From assembly GCF_000276665.1 (NCBI RefSeq), contig NW_004955473.1:10575847-10639846 (forward strand): 64,000 bases of DNA, written 5' to 3'. Each line of letters starts with the position of its first letter. Within the stretch, counting starts at the first letter, position 1. This stretch comes from Chinchilla lanigera (taxonomy: Eukaryota; Chordata; Mammalia; Rodentia; Chinchillidae). The notes under the pieces are model-generated. The model saw nothing but the letters and a program-made list of their open reading frames with translations. It did not search any database and was not told the DNA's origin. Shown here piece by piece: positions 52,389 through 64,000 of the stretch. The position numbers were made by a program, and so were the translations under genes.

Positions 52389-52754
52389 CTATTCAAGTAT
52401 AATGGAAAATGAAGGAATTAAAGGTCAAGGAGAATGATTAGGCATTGCTCATGTCATCAATGATGTAGAAAATCCAATGTTCCCTTGCTTGAAAATGCTA
52501 AGGAACTATGTTAATTCTATATTACTTGATACATTTAGCTTGATAGTCTTGATATCCCATATACAAAGTTGAATAAGAATTTCCCACATGGGAACATACA
52601 AGATACCTCAAATCCCTTTTGAAAGTAGGCAAAATACAAATTAATAAATAAAACAGATAAGAAAAAAATGACATTTTCAGAACATACATGTTATTTTTTT
52701 TCATTATATATAATGCTAACTTTCCCATTCATCGCTCACTCCCTAATTTATATT

Positions 52755-52945
52755 AGGCATGCATTTAATCATTCATTTACACAGTGCCTACTCTGACAAG
52801 TTTCTACTGTGTCTTATGGAAGAAAGAAGAATGAAGAAAAAGAGAAGGAGGCAGAAGGGAGGAAGGGAGGGAGGAAAAATAAAACATGGTTTCTGCCCTC
52901 AAGGAGCTCACAGTCTACCAGGGGAAAATAGAGATAAACAGTTAA
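52755..52945 (-). repeat. L2 3' end with purine-rich insertion
   Basis: 'aatcattcatttacacagtgcctactctgac' and 'ctgccctcaaggagctcacagtctacc' are antisense L2 3' end phrases. A GA-rich run lies between them (52821-52878). Confidence 0.75.
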
Positions 52946-53808
52946 TTATGAGAAAATAATAAATATTATAATAGAACTGTATGTATCAAGTGCTATAGAC
53001 ACCGAAATAAGGAATTAAATCTGTCTCAGGAAAAGAATGAACAACCATTGTGCCCTATGAAACTCAAAAACCAATACATATAGAAGAAATAAAAATTAAA
53101 ACCAAAAGCTCTATTATTTTAAAATCATGGGGAAAATAAACTAAGTTCACAAATTAGCCCAGATCAGCATAAAATAACCAACCCAACAGTGCAAATTAGT
53201 GTGATTTCTTGTTTCCCAGTTTGGTTAACATTACATTCTTCTGTTATCCAAAGATCCCTCCCCTCAAAAACAGACCCACCAAAATTCCAATAATTATTTA
53301 CTAAATGTTTCACAGTGTATAATACTATAGTATATCTTAAAAGATAAAAAGATAACAAGACATGATATCTGATCCATGCTACTTGGACAAACATGTTGAT
53401 AATGGTTTAAACAGTCATGATTAACAGATTATTTCACTATTTTTGTGGGGACAACTATGAAGGAATGTATGTTTCATACATGTTACCAAAGACCATAATA
53501 AATCCATTCTGCATTTCATTCGGAGTACACGGAAGATATATGTGATGTGAACTACAGGAAAAAATATAATTTGTAAGTATTTTCAATTATAGGACAGACA
53601 TCACCACAGAAAAATCACTGCAAAATGAAAGTGCTTTGAAATCCTAGACAACAGACCATTTTTGGTGGTATAACAAAACCAAAAGAATTCTTGGATGACA
53701 GTTATTTAAATGAGATAATCCCTTGTAGATGCCTGGAGGAGATTACTTACAACTGGGAATTAAACTACAAACAAAATAAACGGTACTGAGTAATGAGATG
53801 CCCTAGAG

Positions 53809-53888
53809 TGGTGACGGTGAACCTTTTAAAGCTTTCAGTGATACGAACAGACCATTGCAGCACATGTGCCAAAAGTTCAACACCACTG
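53809..53888. mobile_element. Small hAT-like nonautonomous element, 80 bp
   Basis: The ends form imperfect inverted repeats (tggtgacggtgaac at the left; gttcaacaccactg at the right, whose complement is cagtggtgttgaac). Flanks ccctagag (53801-53808) and ctctagag (53889-53896) match at 7 of 8 bases, the target length of hAT transposons. It lies in a STAG2 intron. Confidence 0.6.
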
Positions 53889-54554
53889 CTCTAGAGGATC
53901 TTGAGAAACACTGCCAACGTTCCAGGGGAGAGATATAAACCAAATGACTGTGTGGCAGAATTCTGGAGTGATGGAACTGGTGATTAACTGGGAGCTAAGA
54001 AATTAGCTGTAGGATCCAGCATGAAACATGTATTAAGCAGAATTTAGCCAGAAAAATGGTGATAGAACCAAGTGATAGTACAGATGATGACAATATTAGC
54101 CAAGTTAGGATACAAATCCACAAATTTAATAGCACTTAGTTTCTGTCACAGTAGAGGTTCTTAAGATTTCTACAGAGATAACTAAAGTGAATTTGTATGT
54201 GCTACCACTACAGGCAAATTGATCATTTCTTAAGAGAAGCTGGTGAAATTCTTATTTTAAAATCAACAAAATAAAATGAAATATGAATTTTTTAAAAGGG
54301 TAACAATTACTACCTCCCAATACTAAAATATATATCACACTATGTTACAATGCTTTCAAACTCAAAATCTTTATTAGAAACATCACACTGTCCCCTGTAT
54401 ACCAATCGAGATATACAAAACATTAGCTAAGTATTGCTTCTTGGTCATTTCTTTTATAGCCAAAACTACTTAGATTTCACGATGATTTTTTAAATTCTCA
54501 TATAGAACCCAGTAAAAACAAAGTACTTAAAAGATAAATTATAATTTCTTAAGT

Positions 54555-55125
54555 GCTGAACATTTACTCATTCAGTGAACATTTACTTAGCACCTCTTAT
54601 GTGCCAAGCACTAACAGGCAATGAATGGGGTCCCTGCCCTTGAAGAGCTCACAGTCTAGAAAAAGGGACAAAATCACAATTACAATACATCGTGGCAAGT
54701 GCTGTAAGAAATATGAATATAAATAGTTTAATGGGAGCATAGATGACCACAGCTTCACCTAAGGTGACACCTGAGCTTGTTCTTTCATGATGATTTCACC
54801 AGTTACCGAGGAATGAGGTATGACACTAAAATGTAGGCAGGGCTATTATTCTGAAAGATCTTGCATGCCATGAGCTAAGGAGTGTGAACTTTATCCAGCA
54901 GGCAATGGGGAGCCATGGAAAAATTTTAAGTAAGAGAGTTACATGTTAATATTTTTATTCTAGAATAGTGATTCTTAATGGTAGTGTGAATAATGGAGTG
55001 GTGGGAAGGTGTGAAGGGAGGGTTTTGGTGAAAGGATAAATGGGGATTTGAAGGAAGAAAACCAGTTAGAAAGCTACTACAACAGTTCAGGTGAGAGATG
55101 AAGGCCTGAACTACTATGGCGGGAA
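54555..55125 (-). repeat. L2 repeat
   Basis: Antisense L2 phrases run in order: 'cattcagtgaacatttacttagcacctcttatgtgcc', 'ccctgcccttgaagagctcacagtctag', 'aactttatccagcaggcaatggggagcc' and 'cagttcaggtgagagatgaaggcctgaac'. Confidence 0.85.
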
Positions 55126-55410
55126 AATTAATTAAATGTAACAGAAATGTATTTTTTAATTGTGTGTACCAAATTAAACAAGGATTCATATTTAAATTTT
55201 TCCAACAGATCAACCTAACTTTGGTCCTTTGGCTATCTAGTTAATATTTAAAATATTTTTTTTTTCTGTTGGAAAGACCAATTTTTAGTTCCTTGATTAT
55301 TTCAGCTTACTCTAGAGAGTCTGCTGAAATTTTAGATGAGGCACACATTAAAATATATTAAAATGAATTAGTGAACTTCCTAGACTCAGACAATAAGGCA
55401 CTCTCACTTA

Positions 55411-55524
<114 letters not shown>

Positions 55525-55611
55525 TCAAGAAGAATTTTATTCTTCTTTTAACTTAACTTTTTTCTATGTAATTCATAAAGTTCTAGTACAGAAAATGAGC
55601 AAATCTACTTA

Positions 55612-55845
<234 letters not shown>

Positions 55846-55859
55846 TTATTAATCAACTC

Positions 55860-56470
55860 TTTCAGACCAACATAGATCTGGTTGCCTTTCACATCAGCAT
55901 GCAAAGAACAAGGAGATAGAAAGGTATGTAAGGAACCACCTCCACCTTACTGTTGTAGTCCAGTTGTGGAGAAAGATCAATCAGGGAATTACAATACAGT
56001 ATGACAAGTGCTAATACAAAGGGAATTCAGGGGAAATGGGAGTAGTACCATCAGAGACAGCTAACCAAAAGTAACTCCTAACAATAGTAGGTATCAAGTG
56101 GGCTGTGAAGGGAAGCAAAGGGAAGAATATAAGCAAGAGTACAGGGTATGAAATGATGACTGAATCCTATTTATCTGCTGAGTGACATTTGACCTACAAA
56201 AATGGCAATTTCATATAGTTCCAACTAATAGTCTGCTACCCTTGGGGTCTGAAGATGGAAAGAGTTGGAAAAGACTGGATAAAAAAGCAGGAATCAATTT
56301 GTGGAAAGTCTTGTTATCTGTGCTAACATGCCACAAAGTTGCAGCTGAGAGTTTTAGGGAAAGGAAACACTATGGTGAGTCACATGTTTTAATCAATGAG
56401 TGACAGCATAGAGGGCGGACCTCAGAACAGGAAGACTTATGAGTAAATAGGTCATATGAAGAATAATTAT
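55860..56470 (-). repeat. Probable L2 remnant
   Basis: Phrases such as 'gacaagtgctaatacaaagg' and 'gatggaaagagttggaaaagactgg' suggest antisense L2. They are weak. Confidence 0.4.
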
Positions 56471-56712
56471 ATGGCCCAGGGGAATGAGACATGGTACTAG
56501 GAATGAAGACAACAGGACAGTGGTTCCCAAACTATCAGATGCAGACTGCTAGGGTCTTAAGAAATTCTTAGCTGCAAGGGGACCACAAATCCATATGTAC
56601 CTTAAGTACAATACTGGGCTAAAAACAAAAACAAGTTTCACATCTGCAAAAGCTATTTTTATTTCCCAATGTCTATAGGTGTTGCCATGATTAATAAAAG
56701 CACAAATTCACA

Positions 56713-56799
56713 GGGGCTGGGGATTTAGCTCAGCAGCACAGCACCTGCCTGGCAAGCACAAGATCATGAGTTTGATTCCCGGTATGGGGAAAAAAAAAA
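56713..56799 (+). mobile_element. ID-like SINE in STAG2 intron with 9-bp target duplication
   Basis: The sequence 'ggggctggggatttagctcagcagcacagcacctgcc' with an A-tail is flanked by aaattcaca (56704-56712, 56800-56808). Confidence 0.93.
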
Positions 56800-58109
56800 A
56801 AATTCACATGTGTTAGTGAGTTAACAGTAATTTTTTAAAATCACTGATCTGGGATATAAAACTGTTAACTATGAACTTGGAGGAAAATTGCTTTATTAGA
56901 AGATTATATATGTGTAAATAAATATAAGTTTTAAAGAAAAGAGTTGTGAGAAAAATGTGCTAATACCCTAGTAACGGATGGAGTAAACACAAATTTCACA
57001 TTTCATAATATAATCACATCATCCCTTGAGTTCAACTATATATAAATGTTTCATGAAGTTTACTGGGCAGGTATATTTTTATGGTCCAGTACAAATCTGT
57101 AACTGTTGACTATTGGTTCAGATAAGAAAAGCTTTTTAAAATTTACAATTATATGGAGGAAACATATTTTAATTTAGTAACTTTTCTATTAAAAAAAAAT
57201 TTAACTTCTTATAAGCTATCAGCTCTAACTATTTAATGGTTGGAGAGAATACATTCCCCATCAACTGTAATGCTAGTATATATATATATGAAACCACGTA
57301 AAAAACTGTACAAGCAAAAGGTTCCAAATGGACAAGACATACTAAAACTATCCGTAAGATAGATAATCAAGTTTTTTAACACTATATTCCTGATGATGAC
57401 TGACTGCTGATAAATTATGTGGCAATTTAAAAATATGATCCTCAAATTCTCTGACAGTCCTCATGATAAGAAGTGGAAGATTACATACGTGCCCCTAGAA
57501 TCTCTGTGACTGCTTGGCCAACACACCACAGCAGAAGTTATACTACGCAAGTTTGTAAGATGCTTAAAACTGGCAGCATTCACTTCCTTTCTCTTGGAGC
57601 ACAGTGACATATGGACAGGTCATGTGTAGGTGCCTTGCCACACAGTCCAGCTGATGTCATATATATAACTAGAGATGACTTTATGATTTGAACCATCAGC
57701 CTTTTGAGTCTTCCTCTCCAATACATCATACATTATGATCCTTGCTATGATCTAAGTATTGAGGTGGTTTGTTACTTAACAATAATAACAACAAATTTTA
57801 AAAACTATTCTGATTTATTTAAGGGTTTTTGAGAAAAGGGAAAAAAATCCCTGGACCCCATACTGAACAAACCTTGAAATGCTAGGAGCCCAAGCTATCA
57901 AAGCATCAAAATGAGAAATCAAATGTGATAGTACTTAGAATTTCTATAAGATTCTTTACAAATAGTGACTTCTTCACAGAAAATTAAGGTTGCAAACCCT
58001 CTGACTGTGTTGTTCCACTTAAAATTAGGTGACTCATTCTTGTAGCTTAGTAGTAAATAGCTCTATAATACTGAGTCCCCATCCTTTTGCATGTAGTATA
58101 TAGCACTGC

Positions 58110-58270
58110 ACTTAAAAACAAGTGTTCTAGATTGAGAATGCCTGGCTTTCCGACTTAACAGTCGCATGACCTTGAGAAAGTCACTTAATCGCTCTGTGCT
58201 AGTTTTTCATTTGAAGAGGATGTTCCTGAAGACTTATTCATCTGAATTTATATAGGTAAAATGCTTAAAG
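58110..58270 (+). repeat. MIR SINE, old
   Basis: The core reads 'gcatgaccttgagaaagtcacttaatcgctctgtgctag' with flanking MIR-like sequence. Confidence 0.85.
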
Positions 58271-58342
58271 CAGCATATTTAAGTATTATAGACACACTGA
58301 GTAAGTTACTACTGAACACTTACCAAAGGAATAATGAGGTCA

Positions 58343-58711
<369 letters not shown>

Positions 58712-58819
58712 TTAGCTGTGGGAACCATGGGTGTTTTACTTCAATACTCAGTCTCAAACTTAGGACAACGATGGACAATTTTATTCCTATCACGCCTCTT
58801 GCAATACATGAGTTAAGAG

Positions 58820-58905
58820 CATTTCAGTCTAACATTTGTTAAGTATCTATCGTGTCCCAGGCATGGAGGAGAGATACAAAGATAAATCATATATGATGCC
58901 TACCT
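58820..58905 (-). repeat. L2 3' end fragment
   Basis: Antisense L2 phrases are 'aacatttgttaagtatctatcgtgtcccaggcatgg' and 'gatacaaagataaatcatatatgatgcctacc'. Confidence 0.7.
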
Positions 58906-58984
58906 GTAAAAAGTTTTGGCCTGATAGAAATTACAAATCTACTCTTGGATCCAAATATCAAAAGGATCACATGTAATTTTTCAA

Positions 58985-59195
58985 GCAAAATTCAACTAAT
59001 TTTCATATGACTACTGTGTGCTAGGCATTTTTCTCCCAGATACTTAACTATGCTTACAATTCTGTGAGGGAATTACTCTCTCAATTTCACAGATGAAGAA
59101 AGAGTGAAAAAATTTAAGAAGAAATAATGTACCCAGTCATAAAAATGAATGTGTGGCATAACCACAATTTAGGACCTAGGCTAAATTATGCTTAG
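58985..59195 (-). repeat. MIR SINE, minus strand
   Basis: The plus strand shows antisense MIR: 'ttcacagatgaagaaagag', 'aatgtacccagtcataaaa' and others in the right order. Confidence 0.75.
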
Positions 59196-59539
59196 AATAA
59201 ATGAAGACAATTATTTATCAACTAACCATAAAGTGCAATTCCAACATCTGTTATCATTACAACTGTAGACTAATTTCAATCAAGTATTACATTTCACAGT
59301 AAACATTAATTAGTTGAACGGCAAAGGAGACCTGAATTATAAGACATACTGCTTTGTGACAAGGGTTCAATATATTGTTTTAGTTACTATAAGCTTCAGC
59401 CATTCACAGTAGCATAGTACTCTCCTGTGTGGACTATGCACTGAATACCAGTTTCAGAACTCTTAGCAGTCTGTGACAAGAGTTTGAACTAAAGTATATT
59501 CACTTGAAGGAGATTTATAGCTTTGCACTTAAGATACAC

Positions 59540-60550
59540 CTTAATGTAGTAGCACAGCAAAGCAGCCATCACCAGAGCTATTCCCATTTCTCCCTATCTC
59601 TGCCCCAAAGGTTCCACTAACCTGAATTTACTATTTATTGTCCTCATGAATATTTTCTGTATTTTTAATATATAGCTGCTTATAAACAGCACAGCACAGT
59701 TTTGTACTTTCCTATTTGTGCTCAACATTCATGTTTTTTAGAATCTATTTTGAATGCTGTGTGATAGATTACTTGCTCTATCAATTTACTGACTGATTTA
59801 ATTGGTAAGATATTTAGGTTTCTTTTGAGTTCTTCCCCATTTAAACAATGCAAAAGGTCAATATTCTTTTATGTGTTCCCTTGTACAAGCATTCAAAAGT
59901 TTTTGTAGGGTATCTCCACATGAATGGAATCAGTGGATCATGATCACAAAGTAGGAAGAATTCTAACCTTTACTAGGTACTCCCAAATAGTCCCACAAAG
60001 TAGTTTTGTATCAACTTACATGGTCCAATATATATGGTCCACTATCAAATATTTTCACTTTAGCTAATCTGCTATATAGAATTATTTCATTATAGAATTT
60101 TTCATTTCATTATTTCATTATAGAATTGTTTAATTTATATTTAATACTGTTTATGCAATACTTGAAGAGAAATGATCTTGCTACATTGCCAAGGCTGGCC
60201 CCAAAACTGCTGGGATCAAGCTGTCTTCCTGACACAGTCCCCCAAGTAGTTTAGATGACAGCCACACACCACTGCACCAGACCTATGCAATTTTAATTGT
60301 GATAAAATTATAGATAACGAAATGCACAGAAATTAAGAGTACAGCTGAATCACTTTTACAAGTGAATATGGCTATGTAACCTGCACACTTTTCAAGAAAC
60401 AGTACATTCCTATAACCCCAGAAAGTTTTTTTTCCCATTCAATAAATCTAACTCTAAAAGCAACCACTATTATGATTTCTATCATCATGGACTATTTTTG
60501 AGTATTTTAGAATTTTCACACATACAAAAAAAACCTATCATCTTTATTTT
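59540..60550 (-). mobile_element. Old L1M-type 3' end, antisense, interrupted by B1
   Basis: 59540-60060 and 60290-60545 carry antisense L1M 3' UTR phrases ('tttgtagggtatctccacatgaatggaatc', 'agttaagagtacagctgaatcac'-like). A B1 lies at 60160-60285. Confidence 0.55.
60160..60285 (-). mobile_element. B1-like SINE, minus strand, old
   Basis: The plus strand reads 'aatgatcttgctacattgccaaggctggccccaaaactg...agccacacaccactgcacc'. Confidence 0.75.
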
Positions 60551-61089
60551 TAAGATTCACTCTTTAAAAGCAAAACACTGGTGATTTTTGTAAAAGAGAC
60601 ACTGAGGTATTTATTCTGGCCTCAAAGCCAAGGAGTAGATGGAAAGATTTTGAGAATTTCAATTCATTCTTTGGTTTATTAGTCACAATTTTAGGAGCCT
60701 TAAAGGAGAGAAGTTTTCTGCTCAAATGAGTTTGTTAAGAGAACAGGAACAGTAATTAAAGTAAAAAGATAAAATGAGGACTTCCACTTTGCAGTGTAGT
60801 CACAGCTCAAAACACAGACTAAAACTAGCATGCTCTTAATGGATTCTCAATATTATTGTCTTTTAAACATTCTCTCATTAGCTGGACTGTGATAAGAATG
60901 CAAATAAGAACATAAAGCATTCAAATTACACCTCAAAAACTACAACTATGCTGGGAGAACTGAAAACATTAGAATGGAGTATTATATACAGAATAGTCAA
61001 AATTCTTTAATTATAAAATTGCTTTAGTATAATATTTTTGTAGACTGATGTAATCCTACAAATGTGTGTATAGAAAGAACAGAAGTGAA

Positions 61090-61420
<331 letters not shown>

Positions 61421-61878
61421 CTACATGTTCTTTCCACTACGATATTTCCTTTGTCATGCACAAGAGTAAAACTAATTATTAACGTCTATTTGTAATGACT
61501 TATTTAAAAATAGTTTGAAAAATTAAACTCTAATCAGACCACATTTAAAATATATTTATATGATAACAAATACTGTTATTAATTAAGGCAACCTAACACT
61601 ATACTCTATCAAAAATGTAATTAGGGAAAAACAATCCAGACAGAATTGGAAAAGAAAACAGGCTATCACAGAAAGAAAATCATGTATTACTTCTCAAAAT
61701 AATTACAACACATGTGATCCTTAAATATTACCTAAAATTACCACAAACATATTAAAAGGCACAAAAATGAATTTCAGAGTTTTAAAAAAAGATGAAAGTA
61801 GAGAATAAATTAAATATAGGAGACTTATGGGTAAAATAAACAACAGGAAAGATAATTAAGACTTTTTAAACTAAGTAA

Positions 61879-62008
61879 CTGCCAGGCATGGTAGCACATG
61901 CCCGTAATCCCAGAACTCGGGAGGCTGAGGCAGAAGGATCGCAAGGAGTTAGAGGCCAGGCTGAACTGCATAGTGAAACCCTATCTCAAAAAAAAAGAAA
62001 AAAAAAAT
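61879..62008 (+). mobile_element. B1-like SINE in STAG2 intron
   Basis: The sequence 'gccaggcatggtagcacatgcccgtaatcccagaactcgggagg' has an A-rich tail. Copies of taagtaa flank it. Confidence 0.92.
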
Positions 62009-62618
62009 AAGTAATCAAGAGGAGTAAAAGACATAAAACATGGAGCTTTCGATGAGAGTTTAAGCCTCTTAGTTTTCCCTAAAACAAGGCTCTTTAATCC
62101 ACAGTCAGGGGATAAAGCAGTTTAATACACAAATGTTTATGTTAAAAAATCTAAAATGTACTCAATACTTTAAAAAGTTCAATTGCTCACAAATTACATG
62201 CCCAATATAAAATCAAATGATTTCTATCTTTGATTAAGGGAAGAAAATATGCAAACAAAAAGGTAATAAAAACAATGGAAAGGGTTATTATAAAATAGAA
62301 TGTAGAACTAGAAAAACTGGAGACAGAGGAATTAAACTTCAATTAGAGTATGACAAAAATAATATAAGAGACTGTGTAATGCCTGATGAATACACTGCTT
62401 TGCTCCTCATAATTTGTAGATTTTGTATTGTTTTAATTAATACAAAGACTTTCTTATAAAGGGAGTTTTAGTCTCTACTGATTTATTATAGTAACTGAAA
62501 CAACATTATAACTGGTTCTTAAAGATATGTAGACATTTATACACTACTAAAACAAATTTAATTTAGCCATTGTAAGTGAAGGACTAGACACAAAAACTTC
62601 AAAAGTATTTTGAGATTA

Positions 62619-62792
<174 letters not shown>

Positions 62793-63299
62793 TTATAGGG
62801 TTTTTTTTAAATACAGATTCATATCTTTTAAAATATGCTACCTTTTACTTAAAATGTAGGTGTTGTCTAAATGAGATATAGCATTTTATTCCAAGACATG
62901 GACTTTTTAAAATGTGATACAAATGGCCAAATGACCAAAATTTTAGCACTTCATATATCTAAACCAGAGGTGAATATTGATTTTGGAAATTCTTTTCATT
63001 AGTTTTCTCAGAATGTTGTTCTGTTGGTATTACTTGTATATTATACTAAGCATGCAAAAATAATTAGAAAAAGTAAACCCACTGAATTACTAAGCAACTA
63101 TGACCCCATATTTACTTTTTTATGGCAGTGCTGGTGATTAAACCAGGGCATTCCACTCTAAATTATTATTGACAGTTGGGTAATGAGTTTCCACATCAAG
63201 AACTTTCATCACAAAGAAAGAACAAAAATTTTCAACATAAAGTAGCAAAAGCTTAAATTTTGATGTCATTTGATCGATCAATTCAAATAAGATTTTAGC

Positions 63300-63455
63300 C
63301 ATAACAAATAACATGTGCAATACTATGTACAGAAATGTTTTAGTGCTAGTTATAGTGGCAAAAAATATAAAAAATCTGAACATGAAACAAAAAGATCTTG
63401 ATTAAATTATGGCCCACCTATAAAATGAAATATGATAGTTATTAAAAATGCTGAA
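63300..63455 (+). mobile_element. Old L1 ORF2 end remnant
   Basis: The phrases 'gtggcaaaaaatataaaaaatctg' and 'ttgattaaattatggcccacctataaaatgaaatatg' fit the end of L1 ORF2 on the plus strand. Confidence 0.5.
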
Positions 63456-63460
63456 GGCTA

Positions 63461-63656
63461 AAGTGGGTGTCGTAGTACATGCCTACAACACCAGGTACTT
63501 GAGAGACTGAGGCAGGAAAACCACAAGTTCCAGGCCAGCATGGGCAATTCAGTGCCTGTCTCAAAATTTTTAAAAGGTCTGAGGATATAACTCAGTGGTA
63601 GTGCAGTAGCTTCGCATACACCAAACTCAGGGTTCCATCCCAGGACCGCAGAAACA
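63461..63656 (+). mobile_element. Composite B1+ID SINE
   Basis: A B1 part ('gtgtcgtagtacatgcctacaacaccagg...gccagcatgggcaattc') is followed by an ID part ('gaggatataactcagtggtagtgcagtagc...gggttccatcccagg'). Confidence 0.82.
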
Positions 63657-63659
63657 AAA

Positions 63660-64000
63660 ATGCTGAAGACTTCTAGGTATATATTGAGATAATTAAATTA
63701 GTATGTCAAAGGGATATCTGCACTTATGTGTTCATTGTAGCATCAGCCACAAAAGCAAAAATATACAACCAAGGTATGTGTCCCTCAGTGGATGAATAAA
63801 GAACATATGGTGTCACACATATATACAGAGAAATAATAATTAACCTTTGAAATATGGAAATTAAGTCATCTGTAAAAGCATCTATGAATCTGGAGGACAT
63901 TACATTAAGTGAAATAAGTCAGACACAGAAAGACAAATACCACATAATTTCACTTATACATAAAATGGAACCTATAAAATTTGAATTCGTAGATGCAGAG
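63660..64000 (+). mobile_element. Old L1 ORF2 end and 3' UTR start, runs off the window
   Basis: The phrases 'tcattgtagcatcagccacaaaagc', 'tccctcagtggatgaataaagaac' and 'aagtgaaataagtcagacacagaaagacaaatacc' are the end of an L1M ORF2. Confidence 0.8.

Overview
The window is mammalian genomic DNA and most likely comes from a rodent X chromosome. It is AT-rich with no CpG island, and it is full of LINE-1 (L1) copies and of two SINE classes: 7SL-derived B1-like elements and tRNA-derived ID-like elements. Composite B1+ID elements also occur, which points to a rodent outside the mouse/rat group. The ID variant, with 'CTGGTACCGGAG' before the A-tail, and the B1 variant, with a partly duplicated right part, may indicate a beaver-like (Castorimorpha) lineage. 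That species guess is weak and is inference only.

One protein-coding gene is present: the 3' end of STAG2 (cohesin subunit SA2), on the minus strand from about 44.4 kb to beyond the right edge. Eight coding exons can be placed to the base with GT-AG borders and a continuous reading phase: 62620-62768, 61215-61343, 58429-58652, 55613-55802, 55412-55522 (in-frame 111-nt cassette), 52182-52308, 50795-50872 and 46322-46345 (stop codon). A 3' UTR of about 1.9 kb ends at overlapping AATAAA signals at 44434-44445. The rest of the gene, including the start and most of the HEAT-repeat region, lies beyond 64000.

Region 1-44.4 kb is intergenic DNA downstream of STAG2, and no gene was recognised in it. 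0.8-11.7 kb is a pile-up of plus-strand L1 pieces, including two L1 5' UTR/ORF1 starts fused to late ORF2. 14.3-16.2 kb is an old MaLR-type LTR element with both LTRs. 19.3-20.0 kb holds two mariner transposase remnants placed head to head. 20.4-26.3 kb is mostly older L1 on the minus strand. 26.5-41.4 kb is mostly L1 on the plus strand, with nested insertions, an MST-like LTR (29.6-30.3 kb) and a textbook twin-primed inverted L1 (39.09-40.14 kb). Several insertions have readable target-site duplications.

Region 44.4-64 kb (the gene) looks different. Young L1s are absent from 44.4 to about 63 kb, and the introns hold single SINEs, old L2 and MIR pieces, minus-strand L1M and one small hAT-like element.

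The points most worth following are: the STAG2 cassette exon with its 90-nt upstream intron and weak acceptor; a (TG)n tract directly behind a STAG2 splice donor; a second type of L1 3' end that recurs at four places, three with perfect target-site duplications; the head-to-head mariner pair; and an exact 63-bp tandem duplication.
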